Shown here: piece by piece, positions 24,085 through 36,165 of the stretch
Layout of the letters: each line of letters opens with the position of its first letter
How positions within the stretch are numbered: the stretch's first letter is position 1
NCBI GenBank assembly: GCA_001695595.3
Contig: MBPM02000064.1
Coordinates: forward strand, 1-64,000
Origin: Plasmopara viticola
Taxonomy: Eukaryota > Oomycota > Peronosporomycetes > Peronosporales > Peronosporaceae
Length of the DNA stretch: 64,000 bases
Reading direction: 5' to 3'
Notes under the pieces: model-generated
What the model was told of the DNA's origin: nothing
Database searches by the model: none
Seen by the model: only the letters and a program-made list of their open reading frames with translations
Program-made: the position numbers and the translations under genes

Positions 24085-26093
24085 TATTGAGTAGAAACTT
24101 AAAACCGAATTGAATATATTTATCTAGACCAGTGAACGGCTACCATATGTAGTTACTAACTGTGACGTACTTGTAAATACTATGATGCCATCCGCCTGTT
24201 CAACATGCATTCGGTGTGATTTTAACACTCCCAGTCACCGCTAATGCTGTGTGTCCTTTGTTGCTGACTTGGTCTTGATTCCGGAGGCTTCGCGCAAATA
24301 CTTCAATATCTTGGTTCCAACTGCCTTCGTCAGCATATCTGCAAGCTGACTCTTCGTGTCGATATATTCGATTTTCAACAGTCCTTCTTGCACGTTCTCA
24401 CGAATAAAGTGGTGCTTAATGTCCACATGCTTCGTCCTTGCATGGTATCCGGCGTTACTAAAAAACGCAATAGCACCTTAATTGTCTTCCCAGACCTGTG
24501 TGCCTTCAACTTGCTCGTGTCCCATGTCCTTTAGCATTGCCAGCGTCCAGAGAACTTCTTGTGCAAGTGTCTGCTGGTACTTCGACTTGAATACCACTGG
24601 TGCGCTTGCACTCATGACCATAATTTTCGAAACCGAGCGTCTATCATCCGCGTTGCTGCCCCAATCTGAATCCGAGTATGCTTTGACCGCAACGCTTCCA
24701 CTTCTTCGGTAGACGATACCGATTTAACTCGTGGTCTTCAGATACCGGTACTATTCGAATTGCTGCGCTCCAATGTTGTAGTCCTGGATTCTCCAGAAAA
24801 CGTGATAGCTGTGTCATCACGTAAGTAATATCCGGATGAGTACATGACGTTATATACAGCAAGCATTTAATCAAAGAGCGATAGGACTGTGACCGCATTG
24901 TCGACCGTTCCTCTTCCGTTGTTGGTGACTGCTTTGACGACCACTTTAATCCTGATACGCATGGGTTATCAATGCTCTTGGCATCTTGTTGGCCGAATCG
25001 CTTGACGACGTCATCGATGTAGCGAGCCTGTTCGATTATCAATATTCCAGCTGACCTGTCGTGATCAATTTTTATACCCAAAATAAATTTCGCCTGACCA
25101 AGCCCCTTCATTTTGAAAGCATTCTTGAGTACTCCCTTTACTTAATTTAATTATTTGCTGCTTCTTGCTGCGATAATCATGTCATCTGCATATAGTCCAA
25201 CGTATGCAAAACCTTTTTTAGTGCTCTTGACATAAACACATTGATCTGCGCCGCAACTCTTAAAGCCATTTCTGACGAAGACACGATGTATTGTCTTGTT
25301 CCAGGCACTTGCTGCTTGCTTCAGTCCGTAAATAGCCTTGTTTTGTTGACATATGTATCCTTGATCATTGTCGACACCAAGCGGAACTTCCATAAAAACG
25401 CTGTCCGTCAACACGCTATTGAGAAAAGCCGTGTCAACGTCCCCATTTGATAGTCGCATTCAGCACATACCGCGAGAATTATTCGGATCGAAATCATGTT
25501 GGCAACCGGGAAACATGTCTAGAAAAAGTCAACGCCAAACTTCTGCTTGAAACCTTTCGCGACCAGTCGTGCTTGTATCGCACGATAGCGCCATTTTGAT
25601 CACGCTTCTTGGCAAATACCCATCGTGATCCAATTGTGCGTCCAATCTTCCCTCGTGGCTTCAATGTCTACGTTTTATTCTCTTCGTGAGAGCGAAGCTC
25701 AGTATCTATTGCTTCACGCCATTTCATTGCATCGTCGATTGCCATTGCTTGAGTATAAGTAGTCGGCGAGTCCGTATCGTCGTCAATATTCAAGGCGTAG
25801 GCAAGAAAGGCTTCCGCAATTTCTCCATCTTCGTCAATCCTCCTTGCACGCTTTGGAGTCGGTGGGCCCTCACTGTCTTCTACTGACTCTCCACCATCGG
25901 AGCCGTTTCTTAGCATCAGCACTGGCTCACGTTTTCGTGAGTGGGAGTGATAAAATTACACCGCTGAATGCATGTTGAACAGGCGGATAGCGTCACAGTA
26001 TTTACAACTACGTCACAGTTAGTAATTACATATGGTAGCCGTTCATTGGTCTAGATAAATATATTCACTTCGGTTTTTGCCATCTTCTCAACA
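24085..26093 (-). mobile_element. Copia-2: aberrant copia element with inverted LTRs
   Basis: Second copia family (same as Copia-3). Minus-strand coding runs from about 25922 to 24241: linker, RT (DVDTAFLNSVL, YADDMIIAA, frame break near 25130), then RNase H end (VDIK-type HHFIRENVQEG, KSQLADMLTKA). The left LTR (24085-24227) is in the same minus orientation. The right LTR (25948-26093), with its purine tract (25938-25947), is in plus orientation. gag and integrase are missing. The flanks AATAC (24080-24084) and CATAC (26094-26098) are a possible 4/5 target duplication, which would mean it inserted in this form. Confidence 0.75.
24241..25922 (-). pseudogene. Copia-2 RT-RNase H remnant
   Basis: C-terminal half of a copia polyprotein. 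Segments at 25922-25668 (acidic linker, PPTPKRARRIDEDGE), 25459-25151 (RT with YADD), 25111-24644 (RT thumb, GQAKFILGIKIDHD) and 24426-24241 (RNase H C-terminus) follow each other in order with frame breaks. The 5' half (gag, protease, integrase) is absent. It reads clearly closer to Copia-3 than to Copia-1. Confidence 0.8.
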
Positions 26094-26256
26094 CATACTA
26101 AATGACGACGATCTACAAAATACTACTTTATATTAATTTGGATACGACTTTTTCTAATACCAGTAGCTAGCAATTTTATTGCGCTTGGCCCTTTTTTATT
26201 AGAAGGCGGGTATACATGCGATGAAGCCATGTTGGCACAATAATCAATTTATTAAC

Positions 26257-26583
26257 TTAAACGATCACCCAAGAATGTGACATATGCGCCTTCCAGACCT
26301 TATGTCGTTTAAAGCTCGGCTTTTTGATGCTTAAAATCGGGTCCAGCGTCTCACGGAAGACAATGAGCGGTATTTTGTCAAACAAATCTCTGTGCTGCAT
26401 TTGTTTAAGCAAATACTCCTTCGCGGCATCCTGCTCATGCCTACGCCGCTCTTCTCTGCATATGCAAAAGACTGCCGGTACCCGCGTGTAAACATTGTCA
26501 TCGCTGAGATCGATTAGTTGCGTTGCTCGCAATTGCATCGTGCGCCGTATGATGCGGCCATCAATGCGTAGGAGAAGCGACAT
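26257..26583 (-). CDS. F1-linked 108-aa ORF, function unknown
   Basis: Open frame of 108 codons located 0.7 kb downstream of the intact F1 gene, on the same strand. A diverged copy lies at the same relative place at 35446-35183 (shared RIDGRIIR, MQLRAT, QMQHRDLFD). It is strongly basic in its middle (CREERRRHEQDAAKEYL), possibly helical. It could be a separate small gene or the last exon of a longer one. No family recognised. Conservation of frame between two diverged copies is the main support. Confidence 0.4.
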   Translation of the reverse strand: MSLLLRIDGRIIRRTMQLRATQLIDLSDDNVYTRVPAVFCICREERRRHEQDAAKEYLLKQMQHRDLFDKIPLIVFRETLDPILSIKKPSFKRHKVWKAHMSHSWVIV

Positions 26584-27287
26584 GCAAGATTGGCTCTGCA
26601 GAGCGTTTAAGCTGCCACGGCGGAGGAGGCAGTAAAGACAAGCAACGTTGTATTCTTTGGACCTAATGCCATGAAGCTATCGCATGTATCACTGCCCTTA
26701 TCACGAATTCCAGCCGCATGAAGTCTGTGCGCGAAAAAAGTTTTTGGCTCTTTATTAACATGATGAAAAGGTTCTCTAATCGCTGTAGCCTTTGGCGAAT
26801 ATGGCTTGAGCTAACAGAGTAATAATGGTGCGTAAAAAATGTACTTGTGATGTCTTTGCCATTGTTAGTGCTTCATGTATTAATTATAAATATGCTGCTC
26901 GATTGCAGTACAACATTATTGCACCAGCGAATGGTTAGAACACGGACACAAATGAAACGGCTGTCTGCGTTTGCATGATCGACGAATTGATTGATAATTA
27001 TGGGGACCGCGTGACGCTCGCATATACACAACAGAGTCTCTGACTACTGGGCGCGACAGCATTTCAATTGGAGCAAAGGAGTGTTTTAAAGAAATCTGGA
27101 AAATGAGGTGTCATCATCATGGATTAAGAGTCCTAAGAAGCAAGTTTTACCTCAGAAATACATTCTTCATGAACAGACTTAATGAATTTACTTGAGCGAA
27201 AACAGCATTTCATAAAAAAGCAAGCTGCGGGCCTGATACACTAAGCGATCATTTGCAAGACCCAATTCGGAGCTCATAGCATTTTCA
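26584..27287. other. F1 3' region, no gene seen
   Basis: Homologous to 35460-36165, so part of the same duplicated unit as F1. Both hold GAATATGGCTTGAGCTAACAG and a GGGGA.CGCGTGACGCTCGCATATACA block. Nothing open. Confidence 0.45.
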
Positions 27288-29658
27288 TTATGCTTGACGA
27301 ATCCGGTCATAGACAGCTACTATGTCGTACATTAAATTCCACGCCTTCACTGATGCGTGTTTTTGTTTAAATGACATTAATTGTAAATTCATAGTTTGAT
27401 CAGTGGGATCTGATAGCAAAGCACCTTCTTCAATAACAAGTCTCACCCGAAGGTATCCAATGCTTCTTCCAGTATGTCGGATATCGTGGTCCATTAACAC
27501 GTCAGTATTTAGAGTATATCGAAGTGCTTGATACACTCTGCTGCTAGTCACTGACCACGAGTGCATTAATACAGCAATAGTGGTGGGCGAGATCAATTTG
27601 CCACAATAGTCGCCAAAATGGTGCCCACCGAGCGCAATTAGGCTAGAGATACCAGACGGAAAGTTGCTAAATATTCTTTGTCGGTCGTCCAGTTTCAAAA
27701 TTAAACCGGACTGGCTACCACCTGTCGCCTTCAGTGTATCACCGTGAATACTGCAGACGTTCCACTCGGAACAAATTTTTAGCGACAGATTATCTACTGA
27801 GCAAATGTTGACACGAGCGAGCTCACTTATGAAAGTTATAAGACTTCCTAGCGAGACATCACTCGCTCCTGAGCCTCTAATTGGTGTAATCAGAGATTTG
27901 CGTCCATTGAAAGCCCATAATCCATCAAATGCGGAAATTTGAGTTTTTTTTCGTTCGGGATATAATTGGTGCAATAAATATTGCGCTCGAAGTTGTGCCA
28001 CAAAGTCTTGCATTCCATACATTGTGTTGGACGAGAGTAGATTTAGAAGCTCACGTCGCAGCAGCTTAAAATGGTCGTTTTGAAATACGACCATTACAAT
28101 TTCTTCACATAGAAGAGGCAGTGTATCAAATGGGTCCTTGCCGTAGCCCAAATAGCGATCAACAAGGTTGCATATTGTAGCAACAGCCTCCACGTATCCA
28201 GTACGCACCTTGTTTTGATCAAGGAGCCCTCCGCTAAAAGATCGAAAGATTGAGCGATAGAATCTTAAATTGCCATTCTCGAGGGTAAGCCAGCCTACGA
28301 GACTAGTGCACATATTAATCAATTGTGTGAGCGATCCTTTCTCGGTGTCGCGTTTGCTTTGAAGTTGGTCCTCATTGTCGCTCACTCGTTCGAGTGGATC
28401 GAGAAAGTCCCACCACAGTGATGCGGCGAAATGATGTTCGGTTCCAGTGTCCTTTTTGGTTAAGTAGGAGTGATAATTTGCAACTTGCCTTTCGAAATTC
28501 CTACGAAGTTGCTGCAAACACATTTTGTGCGGCGATGCGCTTACATGATTGACAAAGTGAAAAAGAATAGCGAGCTGCTTTGACGACATCATAATATCCG
28601 GATGTCGGCATTCCCACAGCTTACGGTCTTCCCAAAACACCTCTTTAAAGCTTTTTTTTTGCTTTTGCTGAATTGTTGATAATTTGGCGTCCGATGCTAT
28701 TGCGGCACGACTTCCACTGCATTTATCGCCAGTCAAATGAACCTTGAGATTAGCTTCACGAGAGGCTCCCAGCGCTACATGCTCAGCGCACACTTCATTG
28801 TTTGACCGTCGGTAAGACACAACCATAAACTCAGACGAGGACACTAGCCCTACAACACGAAGTTGCGATTGAACACGCTCAAAGATGTACACTCGCAGCA
28901 CGTGTTTAATGAAACGCTTGGCCTTGGTTGCCGCGCTCTCCCATTCATAGTACCATCGAGCGCCAGGATTGAGCTGAAATAGGGTACTTTTGTGTTGTGA
29001 GATCTGAATGCGAGTATATTTAAGTACAAGTATAGCTAAGAATGGATGTTTCGAGAAAGAGGTAATAATCACATACGTCGATAACAGAACCGTAAGCGAC
29101 AGTGCCCTCGATCCACGTGCCCTTTGGTGTTTGCTCGGTCTGGATAGAGCTCATCACATCGTCGTAATCGATGAGGTCATTAACAGCCAGAAGGTGATCC
29201 TGCGCTTCTTCGAAGTGCGCAAACACGAGCAGACTAGAAATTTTGCTGGGCACAATTGTATCCACCTTGGTTTGGTGCTGAGCGTCTAGGCGGTCAAAGT
29301 CTTCCACCTCGACGCGCACACTAAGCGAAGAGCCACAGTAGCTGCGGTTAAAGTGCTCAGGGCAGCAATGTGGGAAACAGCGCAGGATCTGTGTACAAGA
29401 CAACGTTCGCAGTTAGTATCAAAATGCGAAAAGCGTGAGATTTGGCTGCGTTTTAAAGAATTTGTGGCTGCCATATACCTTTGTCTTCTTAGTGCGATTA
29501 GTTCTACGGCACAATATACATCGAAAAATTATATTTGAAAGAACCATAATATGCTTTTGATAAGAGAATGAATCACATACATACCGTTTGTACTCGGTCA
29601 TAAATAATGTCGAGTGGCGGCAGCCGTGCTGCTCGAAGTAACAAACGACGGTGCTCAT
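27288..29658 (-). CDS. F1 family gene, intact four-exon copy (708 aa, unknown function)
   Basis: Predicted exons on the minus strand: 29658-29585 (74 nt), 29503-29479 (25-nt microexon), 29388-29077 (312 nt), 29003-27288 (1716 nt with stop). Introns of 81, 90 and 73 bp start GTATGT or GTATAT and end AG. Exon lengths keep one open frame throughout, giving 708 aa. The same splice sites are kept in copy A (1-6698), which argues that the model is real. The N-terminus has a Cys/His cluster around residues 36-52 (CFPHCCPEHFNRSYC). The middle has conserved blocks (FMVVSYRRSNNE, VRTGYVEAVATICNLV) and the C-terminal third has SGISSLIALGGHHFGDYC. I recognise no domain. High copy number nearby suggests a multigene family or gene cargo of a transposon; no terminal repeats were found. 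Confidence 0.7.
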
Positions 29659-29879
29659 TGTGGTGAAAACAGCGACGAGGAGAAGAAGTGTTCTCGCTGA
29701 AAGTGCACGAGGAAATGCAACAATTGAAGGTGATTGAAAGTCTTCTTATGTATAAAAGTAGTGGGATAGGTCTTTTCAAGTGTTACTTCATCCGTGACGA
29801 TTGGCTATACGTAGCAATATATTAATCAGGCATGTCAATAAAGTTTACTCTAAGAGTTTGTCGCTCTTCCTTTCACCGA

Positions 29880-30186
29880 AAATATTGTAATCAATTTAGT
29901 CTTAAAGCGCCAGCTACAATAACAAAATTGTCCACATCAGTTAATTGTTAAGCACAATTCATTTTAAACATCCCACAACTAATATTCGTAAAGGTAAGCA
30001 GCTTGCAAATCCTACAACACTTGTATGCCGTGCAAGGGCCACGTTATCGCGTGTGTGGGGGAAGAAGGTCGCCATTTTACATAGCTAGGGCTTTCTTGTA
30101 AGACATCCTGAGCCTTGCCACGCTCATGCAATGTTGAATACGGTAAACACCGGTTGCTTGCACCTTCCGTTAAGGTGCAGGATATG
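29880..30186 (-). pseudogene. F2 family fragment cut by Copia-3
   Basis: 30060-30186 matches the Cys-rich end of F2 (compare 8276-8396): CCTGAGCCTTGCCACGCTCATGCAAT and later GGTGCAGGATATG. It breaks off exactly where the Copia-3 LTR starts. The expected continuation is not found on the other side of Copia-3. Confidence 0.45.
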
Positions 30187-33100
30187 TGTTAAACTACACC
30201 GCTGAATGCATGTTGAACAGGCGGATGGCGTCACAGTATTTACAAGTCTGCACAGTTAGTAATTACATATGCTAGCCGTTCATTGGTCTAGATAAAAATA
30301 TTCACTTCGGTTTTTACTTTCAACTCAACAGGTTAACAGCCGCAACAAGCCTTCCTTCTCAAGCGACGTTCTCGCCCAATATGAACAAGCGCACCGAAAT
30401 CCTCCTTGGAAGTGGTAACTATTACCACTGGGAGTTTAACATGAGGATGACCCTGGCGCGGAAGGGTCTCCTGGGACACATCATGGCGGTTAAGGAAGAG
30501 AAGGACGTCACGGAGGCGTGGCTTGTTAATGATGCCAAGGCGCTAGACATCATTGCTCAAGGCTTTAAGATCCAGCACCAGACCAAGATTTGGTCGGCTA
30601 CGCGCTATGGAGGCGTGGGGAACCCTCCGCGATTTCTACAATCGCTCGACTCTTCACGATCGTGTTGTGATGACTCGTCGACTACATGAGTTTAAGATGG
30701 AAAGTGGAACAAGCATGGCAGAGCATCTGGACTCTTTTGACGAGCTAGTAATGGGACTACAGACTACGGTAGAGCAAATTGATGAGTCACGCCAGCTGGT
30801 GGTACTTCGCAGCAGTCTACCTTCGGAGAACGACTTGATTTCGACGATTGAGGAAAATTTAAGGGACATTTAATTGATAGAAGACAAGGAGAAGCTGCTC
30901 AAAGAGTCAGAGAATTTGCAGAGGAAAGAAGCTACAGAGAAAGCGTTTCGCGTGAATGGAAATGGAAATTCAAAGGTGGACGGGACAATGGGCGAAAGGG
31001 TGGTCCTCCACGCAATAACGGCGGATTCAAGGGCAAGTGCTTCAACTGTGACCAGTTTGGACACATGAAGCGGAACTGCTCGGCCGGTAAAAGATTCAAC
31101 AGCGACGATACGGTGTTTGCTGTTGGTGAAGGGAAGTCATCAGGATGGCTAATTGACAGTGGAGCAACCTCCCACATGACACCACACAGGAAGGACTTGT
31201 TTGATTACAAGGGCCCAGAAGCTAGCATCGAAGTTACGATTGCAGACGGGAAGAAGTTGCTTGTCAAAGGAGTCGGCACGGTAAATTGACTGGTTTGAAT
31301 GGAATGAGGATTCGCATGGTTGAAGTTCTGCGCATTCCCGGACTCGACATAAGGTTGCTGTCAGTTGGCAAGCTGGCAGAGCGTGGCATGAGTGTGGAAT
31401 TTTCGCGTTCGTCATGCGTCATCTAGATCAAGAATAAAGCAATTGCGTCGGGTACAAAAGTTCGAAAATCGTATTTTCTTGACTGTGGGCAAGAAGAAAA
31501 ATGTCTCGTTGAATATACCGGGGCTGACAATTAGTGGGAACCTTGACATGGACGCATGGGTCACCCCAGCAAGGTTGCGCCGATCAGGATACAGCGATTT
31601 CCTAATGGTATCCCAATTATCAAGCAAATTGTGAAAATATTGTGTGCCGGGTGTTTGAAGGGCAAGTAGACGGTCACGGTGTTTCCGTCTCGTTCAATGA
31701 CAAAGCCGACACGTGCGTTGGAGCGTGTTCACACAGATGTCATGGGGTCAATGAAAACTATCTCAAAGGATCGTGCCAAATACATTCTCACGTTTGTGGG
31801 CGATTTTTCACGTTATGTCGCGATTTTCCGATCAAGAGCAAGAGTGAAGTGGCCGGCAAGTTCAAGGAGTTTCTGACGTTATACGAAAATCAGTGGGGTG
31901 CAAGACTAAGATGTTTGCGATCCGACAACGGAACCGAGTTCGTTAACAAGAAAATGTCTGGAATATTTCAAGAGAACGGCATTGTACACCAGCGCTCCGT
32001 CCCATACAGCCCGCAGCCGAACGTAGTGGCAAAGTGTATGAGCTGGACAATCATGGAGAAAGCCCGCAGCATGTTACACGACAAGAGCATTTCGACGGAA
32101 TGGTGGGCGAAAGCAGTAAGTACAGCGGTTTATTTAATTAATCGCTCCAGCAATACGGTCCATCCTGACATCACGTCGTATGAGCTAGTTTAAAAAAAAA
32201 GCCTCGAATGGATCACCTGCACGTATTTGGTTTGCAAGGCTACGCTCATATTGACGATGTGAAACGGACCAAATTGGAAGCCAATATAAGTGTATGTTTC
32301 TTGGCTATGCAGAGAAGGCTATCGCGTGTTTGACTTGGAGAATGCCAAGATTGAAGTGACCCGCTCTGTAAAGTTGGATGAGCGTGAGGTGGGCGGCAAG
32401 AGCTAAAGCCGGAAACAATTGTGCAAGTAGTAAACGATGGTGATGAAATCAATGTTCAGCATCAAGTGGATCGACAGTCAGTTCCGGACAATTCCATGGA
32501 GGCTGTCGAAGAGACAGTCGAGGATATCGAATTGGATAATGTGGATCGTACACCAAGCGCCGTTGTACAGCGGCTAATGCCTTCTGAGAACCCTGCATAA
32601 AGCAGGTTTGAGCTAAAGGAGTATCATCAACCGTCCCAAGTGCAACAAGAAGATCGTTTGGTGTTTCGGCCTGAAGTGGAGCGAACAAGAATAAGACGTG
32701 AGCCGGTGCTAATGCTAAGAGACGTCTCCGTTGATCAAGAGTCGACAGAAGGCAGTAAGGTTCATCGACTCCGAAGCGTGCTGGGATTCACGAAGATGGA
32801 CTAATTGCGGAAGCCTTTCTTGTCTACGCCGTGATTATTGACGATGATATGGAATCACAGACTACGTATGCTCACGCAATGGCAAGCGACGATGCAATAA
32901 AATGGCGTGAAGCAATGGATACTGAGCTTCTCTCTTAAGAAGAGGATAAAACGTGGACATTCAAGCCACAAGAAAAGATTGGACGCACAATTGGATCACG
33001 ATGGATATTTGCCAAGAAGTGTGATCAGAATGGCGCTAACGTGCGAAACAAGGCACGACTGGTCGCGAAAGGTTTCAAGCAGAAGTATGGCGTTGACTTT

Positions 33101-34569
33101 TTCTAGACATGTTTCCCGGTTGCCAACATGAATTCGATCCAAATAATTCTCGCGGTATGTGCTGGATGTGGCTATCAGACGGAACAGCTGGACGTCGACA
33201 CGGCTTTTTCCAATAGCGTGTTGACGGACAACGTTTTTATAGAAGTTCCGCTTGATGTCGACAATGCCAAGGATTCATATGTCAACTAAACAAGGATATT
33301 TGCGGACTGAAGCAAGCAGCGAGTGCCTGGAACAAGACAATACATCGTGTCTTCGTCAGGAATGGCTTTAAGAGTTGCGGAGCAGATCAATGTGTTTATG
33401 TCAAGAGCGCTAGAAAAAGGTTTTGCTTACGTTGAACTATATGTGGGTGATATGATTATCGCAGCAAGAAACATCAAATAATTAGATTAAGTAAAGGGAG
33501 TACTCAAGAATGCTTTGAAGATGACGGGGCTTGGTCAGGCGGAATTTATTTTGGATATCGAAATTGATCACGACAGGTCAGCTGAGATATTAATGATCAA
33601 ACAGACTTGCTACATCGACGACGTGGTCAAGCGATTCGGTCAACAAGATGCCAAGAGCATTGATAACCCATGCGTATCAGGATAAAAGTTGTCGTCAAAG
33701 TAGTCACCAACAACTGAAGAGGGACGGTCGACAATGCAATTACAGTCCTATCGCTCTTTGGTTAGATGCTTGCTGTACTCAACGACATGTACTCGTCCGG
33801 ATATTGCTTACGTGGTGACATAGCTATCACGTTTTCTGGAGAACCCGAGACTCTAACATTGAAGCGCAGCAAGACTACGCGTCAAATTGGTATCGTCTAC
33901 CGAGGAAGTGGAAGCGTTGCGGTTAGAGCATACTCGGATGTAGATTCGAGCAGCAACACGGATGACAGATGCTCGGTCTCGGGAAGTATGCTCATGATTG
34001 CGAGCGCACCAGTGGTATTTAAGTGTACCAGTGGACAGTTGCGCTGAGCTCAGCGGAAGCTGAGTATATGGCTCTCAGTTTATGCAAAGAAGAAGTCCTT
34101 TGGACACGGGCAATGCTGAAGGACATGGGTCACGAGCAAGTTGAAGGAAGACAGGTCTGGGGATACAATCAAGGTGCTATTCATTGGCCAATAACGCCGT
34201 ATACCATGCTAGGACGAAGCATGTGGACATCAAGCCCCATTTTATTCGTAAAAACGTCCAAGAAGGGCTGTTAAAGATCGATTGTATCGACACGAAGAGT
34301 CAACTTACAGATATGTTTACGAAGGTGCTTGAAACCAAGAAGCTGAAGTATCTGCGCGAAGCCTCCGGTATCAAGACCAAGTCAGCAACAAAGGACAAAC
34401 AGCATTAGCGGTGAGTGGGAGTGTTAACAGTACACCGCTGAATGCATGTTAAACAGGCGGATGGCGTCACAGTATTTACAAGTACGTCACAGTTTGGAAT
34501 TACATATGGTAGCCGTTCATTGGTCTAGACAAATATATATCCACTTCGATTTCTTCTTTCTACTCAACA
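30187..34569 (+). mobile_element. Copia-3: decayed complete Ty1/copia element
   Basis: LTRs at 30187-30330 (144 bp) and 34422-34569 (148 bp), both starting TGTTAA and ending CTCAACA, with several substitutions between them. The 5' LTR is followed by GGTTAACAGCC, which resembles the half-tRNA site of Copia-1 with two changes. A purine-rich tract (GGTGAGTGGGAG) precedes the 3' LTR. No clear target duplication: left flank ATATG, right flank ATAAA. The left flank is F2 sequence that does not resume on the right, so the locus was rearranged. Confidence 0.88.
30381..34408 (+). pseudogene. Copia-3 gag-pol, many frameshifts
   Basis: Order as expected for copia. Gag from 30381 (ILLGSGNYYHWEFNMRM), CCHC knuckle near 31040 (CFNCDQFGHMKRNC), protease near 31150 (WLIDSGATSHM), integrase 31720-32190 (VHTDVMGS, RSDNGTEFVN). 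In the position of the third integrase acidic residue it reads PQPNVVAKCM, where Copia-1 reads PQQNGTAERM, so the catalytic Glu block is degraded. RT follows from 33180 (DVDTAF), then RNase H 34023-34408 (SSAEAEYMALSL, KSQLTDMFTKV). There are at least eight frame breaks or stops. Not functional. Confidence 0.88.
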
Positions 34570-34599
34570 ATAAATCGATCTGAGTTGCAAATCATCGTC

Positions 34600-35020
34600 C
34601 GACTTTATTTTGAAATCATGTTTGCCTCATTTATCTCTAGAGTGTAGACGAATCCTGTGGAGTGAATGCCCTGCGATTACTATATAGCATTGTAATCTCC
34701 ACTGATATGCATGCGCGGTGGCTTTAAAACCCTTTCCTTCTTTTGTGGTCACTCCTCGAAGTATCCGCAAGACGATACTTAAGCTGTGTCACACGACATA
34801 GTGGTAAGCCACACTTTGGGTCCGCATTCGGAAGACATGCAGCTCACGGACGACATTATCTTTTTTTCCGGGCTAGGTCGAGTGCAAAAGGCCTTGCCAA
34901 CAATTTCATCTAAGTGGCCTGCCAACGGCTTCAATTCACGTACATGTGTGTTACCACCAGTTTCCCGTCAATAAGCTACCTGCAGCTTTTTTAAATTGAT
35001 TAAAATGCGGAAGCAGAGCT
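34600..35020 (+). pseudogene. F2 family remnant
   Basis: Plus-strand F2 copy: 34786-34974 reads SEDMQLTDDIIFFSGLG, and the upstream block contains CTATATAGCATTGTAATCTCCACTGATATGCATGCGC, seen also near 18290 and 53100. The Cys-rich end is missing. Confidence 0.45.
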
Positions 35021-35182
35021 TGACAATAATATTAATATGACTTTTTCTAATGCCAGTTGCTAGCAATTTATTGGGGTTGACCCTTTTTATCACAGATCGG
35101 CGGTGGACCATGTCTCAATATTTTAACTTAAACCATCACTCTAGAATGGGACATATATGCGCCTTCCACAACTATGTCGTTT

Positions 35183-35446
35183 TTAGCTCGACTTTTTGAC
35201 GCCCGCTAACGATTCCAACGTCACACGAAAGACAATAAGCTGTATCCTACCGATGTCAAACAAATCTCTGTGCTGCATTTGTCCAATCAAATACTTCTTC
35301 GTGGCATCCTGCTCATGCCTACGCCGCTCTCCGTTGCATATGCATAAGATTGCCTGTACCTCATCACTGAGATTAAGTAGTCGCGTTGCTCGTAACTGCA
35401 TCTTGTGCCGTATGATGCGACCATCAATGCGTGGGACAAGCGACAT
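35183..35446 (-). pseudogene. F1-linked ORF, diverged copy
   Basis: 87-codon counterpart of 26257-26583, sharing RIDGRIIR, MQLRAT, CICNGERRRHEQDA and QMQHRDLFD. The C-terminal part differs by indels. It sits about 0.7 kb downstream of the decayed F1 copy at 36166-37560, the same arrangement as at 26.2-29.7 kb. Confidence 0.4.
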
Positions 35447-36165
35447 ACAACATTAGCTCTGCAGAGTAGTTAAGCTGCCACGGCGGAGGAGGCGGTTGGG
35501 ACAAGCAATGTTGTTTTCATTACACTTACAGCCATGAAGCTATCACATGTATCACGGCCCTTACCGCAATTTTCATTCCAGCCGCGTGAAGTCTGTGCGT
35601 GAAAATTTTTTTGGTCCTTCGAAGACTTTCACTATAACGCGATCAAAAGGTTCTTACAATTGCTGTAGAATTTGGCGAATATGGCTTGAGCTAACAGAGT
35701 AATAATGGTGCGTAGAAAAATTTAGCCATTACTAGTGCTTTATGTGTTTATCATTAAGTTGCTGCTCGATTGCAGTGCAATATTATTGCACGCTTAGCTC
35801 ATCTCAAAACCAGCAAATGGTAGGCACACGGACACAATAACTACAGCCGTCAGCGCTTGTATGATCGACAAATTAATTGTTACGGGGATCGCGTGACGCT
35901 CGCATATACATATAACCGACTCATTACTGGGCGTGACAACATCAACTATGTAGCAAAGTAGTCCTTAAAAAATCTGATAAATGGAGTGTCACTCATAATG
36001 AATTAAGAGCCCTGCGGAGCCGACTCAGCAAGTTTTACCTCATAAATAAATTCTTTATTAGCAAAGACTCAATAAATTTACACCGCGTTTTAAATAAAGC
36101 AAGCTTCGGGCTAAAACATTAAGCTAGCATTTGCAAGACCCAGTTCGGAGCTCATAGCATTTTCA

